Both the position numbers and the translations under genes were made by a program. A stretch of 30,044 bases of DNA from IMG/VR virus record IMGVR_UViG_3300047328_000006, positions 1 to 30,044 of that record; one strand, written 5' to 3'. How positions within the stretch are numbered: the first letter of the stretch is position 1; each line of letters begins with the position of its first letter. Positions 1 to 5,701 of this stretch are shown here, piece by piece. This DNA comes from a virus. The notes beneath the pieces are model-generated. The model was given only the letters and a program-made list of their open reading frames with translations, had not been told where the DNA came from and searched no databases.

Positions 1-54
1 TGAGCGCCCCTGAGCGCCCCTGAGCGCCCCTGAGCGCTCCTGAGCGCTCCTGAG
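1..54. repeat. 10-bp tandem repeat, cut by the window edge
   Basis: Five full copies of a 10-bp unit TGAGCGC(C/T)CC lie head to tail from the first base, followed by a partial TGAG. Three copies have CC and two have TC at positions 8-9. A 10-bp period shifts frame each time, so the TGA closes every plus-strand frame and the array is non-coding on that strand. On the minus strand the array is open and joins a short open frame starting at a possible GTG at position 82 without a clear ribosome binding site, so the end of a leftward gene that continues outside the window cannot be excluded. Array length beyond the edge is unknown. Confidence 0.85.
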
Positions 55-457
55 AGGCCGCCTGCGCCGAGATCTCCTCCACCCGGCCGTCTACCCCCAG
101 TCGAAGCTTTGCGCCGCTCTGCGGGGCTTATACGACGCCACAGACGGCACAAATCGCCCTATCGGGCTACTTGGGGTGTAAGGCGCCGCGCCCTGCCGGG
201 GCAGAAGGGCCACACACGGGATACCGGACTCGGTATGTCACCCCGTGCTCGCGATTTGCCGACCTCAGCGCTTGAGGGCGGCGGGTTACAGCGTTTTGTG
301 GCGACGGCAGGAGCGGGCGGTAATCGGTGGGGTCGCTGTCCGAAAGGCCGTGATCCGCCTCGCCCGGGTGTTTGTGTGCGGCGATTGGCTGCGGTGGCGC
401 GTGCCCCCCACCACCACAATGCGCGGCGACACGGGATTTTACATTTGTTTTGTACTC

Positions 458-482
458 TTTGGCCCGAGGATGCGGAGTACGG
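458..482 (+). repeat. 25-bp direct repeat, copy 1
   Basis: An exact 25-bp sequence beginning TTTGGCCCGAGGATGCGGAG recurs at 709-733, 251 bp downstream. Both copies are preceded by a T-rich stretch and followed by a GC-rich stretch containing runs of C. The two copies flank the 49-bp tandem pair at 591-684, which suggests a segmental duplication within the non-coding region. Confidence 0.85.
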
Positions 483-590
483 GCGAAGCCCCCCGGAGCT
501 CACCGGACCGCCCCCCAAGGGCGGGGCGGAGCGTCGCGTAGCTGGTGGGCGGTGGGGGGCTTCGCCCTCCGACCTCCCCAAACCTCTTTC

Positions 591-684
591 TATAAGGGGG
601 TAAACGTGCGGAAATCCTTTAGAATCAATGACTTACGTGTTAGGGGGTGAAAACGCGGGGAAATCCTTTAAAATCAATGACTTA
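591..684 (+). repeat. Two 49-bp iteron-like tandem units
   Basis: Unit 1 (591-635) and unit 2 (about 639-684) share an AGGGGGT core followed by AAACG, then a nearly identical 26-mer beginning GGAAATCCTTTA and ending CAATGACTTA, at 610-635 and 659-684; offset 49 bp with a single G/A difference in the 26-mer. The units are more AT-rich than their surroundings. Tandem, moderately long, AT-leaning repeats in a gene-free region resemble initiator-binding iterons, but no initiator gene is present in the window, so the role is not shown. Confidence 0.7.
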
Positions 685-708
685 GCGATGTTGCCCTCCT
701 TTCCGCAT

Positions 709-733
709 TTTGGCCCGAGGATGCGGAGTACGG
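709..733 (+). repeat. 25-bp direct repeat, copy 2
   Basis: Second exact copy of the 25-mer found at 458-482, placed just after the second 49-bp unit. The sequences downstream of the two copies differ after the shared GTACGG, so the exact repeat is limited to this length. Confidence 0.85.
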
Positions 734-842
734 CCGGGGCACCCCCGTCGCCGCAGCCCGCTCACCCCCAGAAGTGTGCCCTCGGCCGGCATGAACGGCT
801 CAGCGGCAGCGGGGGTCGAGACCGGCCCCCTCAAGATAGCCT

Positions 843-938
843 ATGGCCGGTTCCGTGGCCGGAATATTGCCTTTTGGGACAGGCTCTTGTCTCTGTTTCC
901 AGGGCCGGATTGGCCGGTATCGTGGCCGGTAACTTGCC
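843..938 (+). repeat. Imperfect 28-bp direct repeat pair rich in GGCCGG
   Basis: The sequences at 843-870 and 911-938 match at most positions (TGGCCGG, then CGTGGCCGG, then TTGCC), offset 68 bp. GGCCGG occurs several times in this stretch. The pair sits between the 49-bp units and the putative operator, so it may be part of the same control region. Function unknown. Confidence 0.55.
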
Positions 939-973
939 AACATCAGTTTACGAACTCACCGTTTGGTCCACTT

Positions 974-1001
974 TTGGTGACAATTCCAGACGAATTGTAA
1001 A
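974..1001 (+). promoter_or_regulatory. Putative early promoter overlapped by an inverted-repeat operator
   Basis: A weak sigma70-like pair, TTGGTG (974-979) and TGTAAA (996-1001) with 16 bp between, lies about 80 bp before the first gene of the rightward operon. Between and over these boxes is the perfect inverted repeat ACAATT-N7-AATTGT (980-998), the size and position expected of a dimeric repressor site. It is the best candidate for the start of early transcription. The assignment rests on pattern only and no repressor gene is visible. Confidence 0.4.
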
Positions 1002-1079
1002 CCTCTCACCTCTTCAACCCCCCTTGCATGTATGCTCAGTCTGGCGTAGCGTCAACCACGAGATAGCCAAGGAGGCCAT

Positions 1080-1487
1080 GTGCGTAATTCAACCAAATCG
1101 CCCACCTCGAGAACCCGGCTAACGCCCGCAGGCGAGGTCGCCGCAATCCGCGACCGCCTGCTCTCCGCGGAGCAGCAGGAGCAGCAGCAGCCGCAGGAGC
1201 AGCCCCTCGAGCCCGTCGCCGCACACGCTGAGCAGAGCGCCGCCGAGCATGTGTTTCTGCGTGCCCTTCGCCCCATCCCCGTCGAGCCTGCCCGCGGCTC
1301 GTACGGCTGGGTCGTAGAAGGCAGGCACTTTAGCAATCTGCGTTTTGCACGTGCGTTCGCGGATCGGCTGTCGGAAACCTACGGCCGAAACGTGGTTGTG
1401 CAGCTCGCGCGTCCTGGCTTCGGCGAGCTGCCGAACGGCAAACGCCCAATGTGCGGAACTCCTGTAAACGCAGGAGGTGCCCGATGA
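1080..1487 (+). CDS. Hypothetical phage protein, first gene of rightward operon
   Basis: 135-residue protein of unknown function. A GGAGG at 1071-1075 favours the GTG start at 1080; the ATG two bases earlier is in another frame that closes after 14 codons. The N-terminal third is hydrophilic with a Gln/Glu-rich stretch at about residues 36-45, suggesting a flexible linker, and the C-terminal half (GSYGWVVEGRHFSNLRFARAF) looks like a small folded domain. The stop overlaps the next start as ATGA, so the genes are probably translationally coupled. No family was recognised. Confidence 0.7.
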   Translation: MRNSTKSPTSRTRLTPAGEVAAIRDRLLSAEQQEQQQPQEQPLEPVAAHAEQSAAEHVFLRALRPIPVEPARGSYGWVVEGRHFSNLRFARAFADRLSETYGRNVVVQLARPGFGELPNGKRPMCGTPVNAGGAR

Positions 1488-1636
1488 ACTGCCGCGAGTC
1501 GATCACATTGCCGCATAACGTGCGGTTCACCGATCGCGCGCTGACCCGGCGGCTTCGGCGCCGCGCCATCGCCGCCTATCGGGAATGCGCCCGGGCGGGC
1601 GTGCAGTTCCTCTGCCCCTGGCGCGTGGTGCAGTGA
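1484..1636 (+). CDS. Small basic hypothetical protein
   Basis: 50-residue Arg-rich protein. The ATG at 1484 is preceded by a strong AGGAGG (1472-1477), overlaps the preceding stop by ATGA, and its own TGA overlaps the following ATG as TGATG. This packing is typical of small phage early genes. The middle segment (RALTRRLRRRAIAAYRECAR) could form a basic helix, which would fit nucleic acid or membrane-surface binding, but no family is recognised. Confidence 0.65.
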   Translation: MNCRESITLPHNVRFTDRALTRRLRRRAIAAYRECARAGVQFLCPWRVVQ

Positions 1637-1770
1637 TGCGCGGCTGGCGTTGGCTCGGGTGGCGCGTCGTCAACGGGCTGCTCGCGTTGGCCTTGGTGGC
1701 CTACGTGGCGTCCTGGCTGTGCGCGTATGCGCTCTTCTACTGTGTCTCAAAGCTCTTAATTTGGAGGTAA
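1636..1770 (+). CDS. Small single-span membrane protein
   Basis: 44-residue protein with basic N terminus (MRGWRWLGWR) followed by a hydrophobic stretch of about 25 residues (roughly 13-38) that would make one transmembrane helix. The ATG overlaps the previous stop (TGATG). Charge distribution predicts the N terminus inside the cell. Small membrane proteins in early phage operons often act on host envelope or exclude other phages, but here that is only a possibility. Confidence 0.6.
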   Translation: MRGWRWLGWRVVNGLLALALVAYVASWLCAYALFYCVSKLLIWR

Positions 1771-1776
1771 GCCCCC

Positions 1777-1866
1777 ATGCGGTTTAGCCCAACGACGCCT
1801 TCGTTCGTCGAAGCGTTCTCGCTGTACATGTGGCGCCCGCAAGGACGTGAACAGGTGCTGGCATGA
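1777..1866 (+). CDS. Very small hypothetical ORF
   Basis: 29-codon frame with ATG at 1777 preceded by GGAGG (1763-1767, nine bases upstream), ending TGA inside the ATGA overlap with the next gene. Good spacing and perfect fit between its neighbours support translation even though the product is too short to classify. It may serve mainly to couple translation of the gene at 1863. Confidence 0.5.
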   Translation: MRFSPTTPSFVEAFSLYMWRPQGREQVLA

Positions 1867-2090
1867 GCGCCGACGACCGCGAGGAGGCACGCCGGTATCG
1901 GCGGTCGAAGAGACGTTGGCGAGTACATCGCCACGCGAGTCAAGCCGGCTCATTTGAGTGGGTCCGCTTTGACCCTAGCCGGCGAAGGCTGTGCGTCGTT
2001 TGGAGCGGCCCGGGGGGCTTGACCCGAGCGGATCGAGCCGGGGTGCGCAGGGTTTGCGCTGATCCGCTGTCGTGGACGTGGGCGCGCTAG
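1863..2090 (+). CDS. Small basic hypothetical protein
   Basis: 75-residue protein starting at an ATG that overlaps the previous stop by ATGA. The first 30 residues are highly charged and Arg-rich (DDREEARRYRRSKRRWRVHRH); the rest has a strand-like FDPSRRRLCVVWSGPG section and a short C-terminal part. Net charge is strongly positive, compatible with nucleic acid binding. No known family is recognised. It ends the first small-gene cluster and is followed by about 230 bp of regulatory sequence. Confidence 0.6.
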   Translation: MSADDREEARRYRRSKRRWRVHRHASQAGSFEWVRFDPSRRRLCVVWSGPGGLTRADRAGVRRVCADPLSWTWAR

Positions 2091-2112
2091 CCGGGCTCGG
2101 GGCTAGACGGGC

Positions 2113-2248
2113 ACGTGCTACGCTGTGACGGCATCCGGATTCTCAGGATGTGACTTGCGTCACGGTCCCGGCCGCATATCGCCGTTCCATTTATCCAGAA
2201 ACAGGTCTAGAGTATAGCACGTGGCCTGTCTGAACGAGCGTACGTGCT
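2113..2248. promoter_or_regulatory. Three ACGTGCT motifs beside the attachment-like core
   Basis: ACGTGCT occurs at 2113-2119 and 2242-2248 on the plus strand and at 2216-2222 on the minus strand (read AGCACGT). The last two form a 7-bp inverted repeat with a 19-bp spacer that ends seven bases before the tRNA-like element. The first is inside the 8-bp palindrome GCACGTGC (2111-2118). Repeated short motifs in both orientations beside an attachment core are what integrase arm sites look like; operator sites for a repressor are the alternative. Confidence 0.4.
2149..2164. promoter_or_regulatory. CRP/FNR-family-like palindrome
   Basis: TGTGA-N6-TCACG fits the CRP-type TGTGA-N6-TCACA consensus at all but the last base. 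The same bases form the shorter perfect inverted repeat GTGAC-TTGC-GTCAC (2150-2163). An additional CATCC/GGATG pairing (2132-2136 with 2146-2150) could make an alternative RNA hairpin. A host CRP-like regulator or a phage protein could bind here; no good sigma70 promoter is positioned clearly beside it. Confidence 0.3.
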
Positions 2249-2254
2249 TGGATT

Positions 2255-2299
2255 TGGTGGGACATCGCGGACTCGAACCGCGAACCTTCTAATTAAGAG
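2255..2299 (-). tRNA. 3' half of tRNA-Lys(CUU), partial; probable attachment-site core
   Basis: Read on the minus strand, 2299-2255 matches a tRNA from the anticodon loop to the end: loop CTCTTAA with anticodon CTT (2297-2295), 3' strand of the anticodon stem TTAGA, five-base variable loop, perfect T arm (CGCGG, loop TTCGAGT, CCGCG; 2282-2266), acceptor strand ATGTCCC, discriminator A, and encoded CCA (2257-2255). The 5' half is absent: beyond the anticodon loop the sequence becomes a GA repeat with no D arm or matching 5' acceptor strand. It cannot make a tRNA. A 45-bp identity to a tRNA 3' end is the classic form of an integrase attachment core, where integration rebuilds the host tRNA. No integrase gene is visible, so a tRNA remnant is the alternative. 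Confidence 0.75.
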
Positions 2300-2314
2300 A
2301 GAGAGAGAGAGAGA
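2297..2314 (+). repeat. (GA)9 microsatellite in the ribosome binding region
   Basis: Nine GA units start inside the anticodon loop of the tRNA fragment and run into GGGACC immediately before the ATG at 2321. The purine tract probably provides the ribosome binding site for that gene. Simple dinucleotide tracts are prone to length change, so copy number may vary between isolates. Confidence 0.85.
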
Positions 2315-2320
2315 GGGACC

Positions 2321-2581
2321 ATGCAAACCAACCCGTTGGCACACTCGGTGTTTAGGAAGAAGCCGCCCGATGTGGCCGCCGTGCCCTCGCTGCCGCCGGC
2401 TCGCGCTGAAGGGCTCGGCGCCGCCTTCGTGGTCGTCACCGACCCCGCCGAGGTTGACGCCGTCCGCCGGTACGAAGCGGGCTACTACGATGGCGTCGCC
2501 GGCATCGAGCTTAACGGCCGCTGGTATGCGCACGTCGGCTCGCTTGCTCTCTGGCGTCGTTGCAACGGGCGCCCCCAGTGA
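2321..2581 (+). CDS. Hypothetical phage protein
   Basis: 86-residue protein starting at ATG 2321, directly after a GA-rich purine tract ending GAGGGACC. The C-terminal half (AFVVVTDPAEVDAVRRYEAGYYDGVAGIELNGRWYAHVGSLALWRR) has alternating strand and helix character and looks like a compact alpha/beta domain; the N-terminal 30 residues are likely flexible. No family recognised. It is the first gene after the attachment-like element and is separated by 71 bp from the Ala-repeat paralogue cluster. Confidence 0.65.
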   Translation: MQTNPLAHSVFRKKPPDVAAVPSLPPARAEGLGAAFVVVTDPAEVDAVRRYEAGYYDGVAGIELNGRWYAHVGSLALWRRCNGRPQ

Positions 2582-2652
2582 GCCCGGGCACGAACAGGGC
2601 GGCTCCGTCGTTGGCTGCCCGCCGCGCGACGGTCTCCCCCGGAGAGAACGCG

Positions 2653-3482
<830 letters not shown>

Positions 3483-3486
<4 letters not shown>

Positions 3487-4361
3487 TCCACCCCGACCGG
3501 CTCGCCGAGATCGAGCACATTGATCTCGCAGCTGGCGCCCACCACGATCGTGCCAAGGGGATGTGCGTCATGGAGGCGGTCAGCTACGTGGCCGGTGAGC
3601 CGTGGAGCGATTCCCCTGACTGCGCGTGCCCGGTCGTCGCGGCGTATTTGCGGACGCTGAACGACCGGATGCCGCACCGAGAGCGGCAAAAACTGAAGGC
3701 TCTGCTGCCCCGTCTCGTGGGCTCCCGCTCCGTACCCGCCGTCGCGCGTCGCCGCGCATGCGCCGCAGCGGACAGCACACTACGCGTGTTCGCCGCCGCC
3801 ACCCTCGACGCCGCGGGCCGGAAAGAGGACGCGGAGCGACTGCGTGCTCTGCCCGAGATTGTTGACGAAAGTACCGCCCGCGCCGCATCCACCGTCGCCT
3901 CCACCGTCGCCGCCACCGTCGCCTCTATCGTCGCAGCCCGCGCCGTCCGCGCCGCCTCCACCGCCGCCTCCACCGCCGCCTCCACCGCCGCCTCCACCGC
4001 CGCCTCCACCGCCGCCGCCCGCACCGCCCGCGCCGCCGCCTACGCCGCAGACGCCGCCGCCTACGCCGCAGACGCCGCCTACGCCGCACGCGCCGCCGAC
4101 GCCAAAGCCGCGTACGCCGCCGCCGACGCCAACACCATCGTCTACGCCGCCCACGCCACCGACGCCGCCGCCGCCGCCGCTGCCGCCGACGCCAACGCCG
4201 TCGCCTCCGCCATCTATGCTGCCTACGCCGCCTACGCGGCCTACGCCGCCTACGCGGCCTACGCCGCCTACGCGGCCTACGCCGCCGACGCACGGGACGG
4301 CGTGATTGAGCTGGCGGAGAGGATGCTGGATATCACAGAGTCACCGGACGCGGCTCCGTGA
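3483..4361 (+). CDS. Ala-repeat paralogue B with conserved MCVMEAV/GEPWSD domain
   Basis: 292 residues, starting at an ATG overlapping the previous stop (ATGA). The first 125 residues are highly similar to paralogue A (GMCVMEAVSYVAGEPWSD, CACPVV, LLPRLVGSR, RKEDAERLRALPEIVD). The tail differs completely in repeat type: a Val-containing section, five exact AAST units (3951-4010), a mixed AAYAADA section, and a terminal AAY repeat of period three (4221-4286). It ends with the shared DGVIELAERMLDITESP. Polar residues fall at every third or fourth position of an Ala helix. The different tails on nearly identical heads imply repeat expansion after duplication. Confidence 0.8.
3951..4010 (+). repeat. 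12-bp tandem repeat x5 encoding AAST
   Basis: Five exact copies of GCCGCCTCCACC in frame within paralogue B. A unit of four codons shows slippage-type expansion that keeps the reading frame. Confidence 0.9.
4221..4286 (+). repeat. 18-bp tandem repeat x3.6 encoding AAY
   Basis: Three exact copies of an 18-bp unit (4221-4274) alternating TACGCC GCC and TACGCG GCC, followed by a partial copy that degenerates to GACGCA. It encodes Ala-Tyr-Ala repeats with Tyr every third residue. The alternation of GCC and GCG shows that an 18-bp unit, rather than 9 bp, was amplified. Confidence 0.9.
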
Positions 4362-4450
4362 TCGCTGTGCTCGCGCGGGTGCCGGCCCGCGGCTTGTCGC
4401 GCCCGGCGGTCGATGAATCAGCCCAGCAACGCCCCCAGGGGGATAAGTAG

Positions 4451-4753
4451 ATGGACAACGGAATGGTGGGTAAGTACGTGATCGTTCGTTGCCGCGACGC
4501 CGGCGTACACGCGGGAGTGCTCGTGGCGCACGAAGGCCGCGAAGCGGTTCTCGCAGAGTCTCGACGGCTGTGGTACTGGAAGCCGTCGAAGAACAAGAAG
4601 TTCTTGAGCGGCGTTGCGGTGGCGGGGCTCGACCCGACGTCGAAGCTCGGCGCGCCGCTGCCCCGCCTCCATCTGACGGAGACGTGCGAAATCATTGAGT
4701 GCACGAGCGAGGCCGCGGAATCCATCCGCGCGCAACCTGATGACGACCGCTAA
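4451..4753 (+). CDS. DUF6948-like phage protein
   Basis: 100 residues; ATG at 4451 follows AGGGGGATAAGTAG. The pattern KYVIVRCRDAGVHAGVLVAHEGREAVLAESRRLWYWKP, then LSGVAVAGLDPTSKLGAPLPRLHLTETCEIIECTSEAAESI is that of a small, uncharacterised phage family which I recall as DUF6948; the family name is from memory. The family looks like an all-beta barrel with a conserved R(R/I)LWYW motif. It sits between the second and third Ala-repeat paralogues and overlaps the next gene by 14 bases. Role unknown. Confidence 0.75.
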   Translation: MDNGMVGKYVIVRCRDAGVHAGVLVAHEGREAVLAESRRLWYWKPSKNKKFLSGVAVAGLDPTSKLGAPLPRLHLTETCEIIECTSEAAESIRAQPDDDR

Positions 4754-5024
4754 AGAGGAGGGAGACGGGTGCGTACACGGCGCCGTGGACGGCCACGGCC
4801 ACGGGCACGGACTCGGGGACGGGGACGGGTTCGCGGACGGGTACGGATTCGGGGACGGGTTCGGGGACGGGAGCGGGGACGGGTTCGGGGACGGGAGCGG
4901 GTACGGGTTCGGGGACGGGAGCGGGGACGGGTACGGGTTCGGGGACGGGAGCGGGGACGGATTCGCGGACGAACTGAACAGGCAAGCCGGCGCCCCGGGC
5001 GATCAGACAGGAGGCGCACGATGA
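4740..5024 (+). CDS. Gly/Asp/aromatic low-complexity repeat protein
   Basis: 94 residues. After MTTAKEEGDG it is an HGHGHG patch followed by about 50 residues of GDG(F/S/Y) units such as GDGFGDGSGDG, ending ELNRQAGAPGDQTGGAR. This frame has C or G at nearly every third codon position, as real genes here do; the competing Arg-rich frame does not. It overlaps the upstream stop and its TGA overlaps the next ATG (ATGA). A GAGGAGGG at 4756-4763 lies inside it and would better serve a GTG at 4769 in the Arg-rich frame, so the start is uncertain. Asp-Gly repeats could bind calcium or phase-separate; this is speculation. Confidence 0.5.
   Translation: MTTAKEEGDGCVHGAVDGHGHGHGLGDGDGFADGYGFGDGFGDGSGDGFGDGSGYGFGDGSGDGYGFGDGSGDGFADELNRQAGAPGDQTGGAR
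4814..4970 (+). repeat. 6/12-bp G-rich tandem repeat (GGGGACGGGTTC/GGGGACGGGAGC)
   Basis: Degenerate 12-bp units alternating GGGGACGGGTTC, GGGGACGGGAGC and GGTACGGG variants, underlying the Gly/Asp repeat protein. G runs of three to four at close spacing on the plus strand could form G-quadruplex structures in DNA or mRNA. Confidence 0.8.
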
Positions 5025-5665
5025 TCCACCCCGACCGGCTTGCCGAGGTCGAGCGCCGTCAGCTCGCAGTGGGTGCCCACGACGGCCCCACCGAGGGTAT
5101 GTGCGTCATGGAGGCCGTGGCGTGGATCTCGGGCGAGCCCTGGAGCGACACGCCGCGGTGCGCATGTCCCGTGGTCTCCGCATATCTGCGAGCGCTGAAC
5201 GACGGGATGCCCGCCGGCGAGAGGCAGCGGCTGAAAGCGCTTATCCCGCGTCTGGTGGGCTCGCGCGCGACGACGGGCGTTGAGCAGCGCCGCGCAAACC
5301 TCGCCGCCGACACGGCCGTGCGAGTGTTCGCTTCCCGAGCATTAGACCGGCTGAGCCGGACGGAACGTGCGGCGCAACTGCGCGCGCTGGATCCGATCGT
5401 TGGCGTAGGCACGGCACGTGCCGCGCACAACGTCGTCCGCGCCGCCGCCGCCGAAGCCCCCGGCGCCGCCCGCGCCGCCTCCGTCGTCGCTTTCGCCGCT
5501 TACGCCGCCGACGCCGCCGCCCGCGCCGCCTCCACCATCGCCTACGCCGCGTACGCCGCCGACGCCGCCGCCAACGCCGCCTTCGCTGCCGACGCATGGG
5601 ACGACGCGATTGATCTGGCGGAGAGGATGCTAGATATCACGGAGTCACCGGCCTCCAGCCTATGA
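5021..5665 (+). CDS. Ala-repeat paralogue C with conserved MCVMEAV/GEPWSD domain
   Basis: 214 residues, ATG at 5021 with AGGAGG at 5009-5014 and ATGA overlap with the Gly/Asp gene. The head (MIHPDRLAEVERRQLAVGAHDG, GMCVMEAVAWISGEPWSD, CACPVV, LIPRLVGSR) is homologous to A and B but more diverged after residue 75. The Ala tail is shorter (about 65 residues) and less regular, with AAYAADAAARAASTIAYAAYAADAAANAAFAADA, and it keeps the terminal DLAERMLDITESP. An in-frame GTG at 4769 would add an Arg-rich extension; I reject it because the internal start is stronger and matches the paralogues. Confidence 0.8.
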   Translation: MIHPDRLAEVERRQLAVGAHDGPTEGMCVMEAVAWISGEPWSDTPRCACPVVSAYLRALNDGMPAGERQRLKALIPRLVGSRATTGVEQRRANLAADTAVRVFASRALDRLSRTERAAQLRALDPIVGVGTARAAHNVVRAAAAEAPGAARAASVVAFAAYAADAAARAASTIAYAAYAADAAANAAFAADAWDDAIDLAERMLDITESPASSL

Positions 5666-5701
5666 ATCGGGCCGCGAGGCTATGAAGAGAGGCGCTACTT
5701 C

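Larger units (their letters stand above)
55..1079. other. Gene-poor, repeat-rich region, possible origin or control region
   Basis: About 1 kb without a convincing gene. Open frames here have no good ribosome binding site, an unlikely composition (long Arg/Pro/Gly runs) and no recognisable family. It contains short direct repeats (458/709), a 49-bp tandem pair (591-684), an imperfect pair (843/911) and an inverted repeat next to the first operon. Islands of AT-rich sequence (about 434-460, 580-690, 960-1000) stand out from GC-rich surroundings. A replication origin, packaging region or regulatory region are all possible; this role is inferred from repeat density only. Confidence 0.5.

Noticed and set aside
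109-603. 164-codon plus-strand frame and a 140-codon minus-strand frame in the left region
   Set aside because: No ribosome binding site, Arg/Gly/Pro-dominated composition, no family resemblance, and direct repeats that cross the frames; treated as non-coding.
628-1122. Plus-strand frame ending inside the first gene
   Set aside because: Begins inside the 49-bp repeat, has no ribosome binding site, and runs through the operator and promoter region.
2255-2340. Complete functional tRNA
   Set aside because: No D arm, no 5' acceptor strand complementary to ATGTCCC and no 5' anticodon stem; the sequence changes to a GA repeat.
3951-4286. CRISPR array
   Set aside because: Tandem repeats without unique spacers, inside a coding frame; no cas operon. 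The Cas4-like nuclease belongs to the phage DUF2800 family.
4769-5020. Arg-rich N-terminal extension of paralogue C from a GTG with a good ribosome binding site
   Set aside because: Paralogues A and B have no such extension, a strong ribosome binding site lies before ATG 5021, and third-position GC is poorer in this frame. Kept as an alternative in the Gly/Asp entry.
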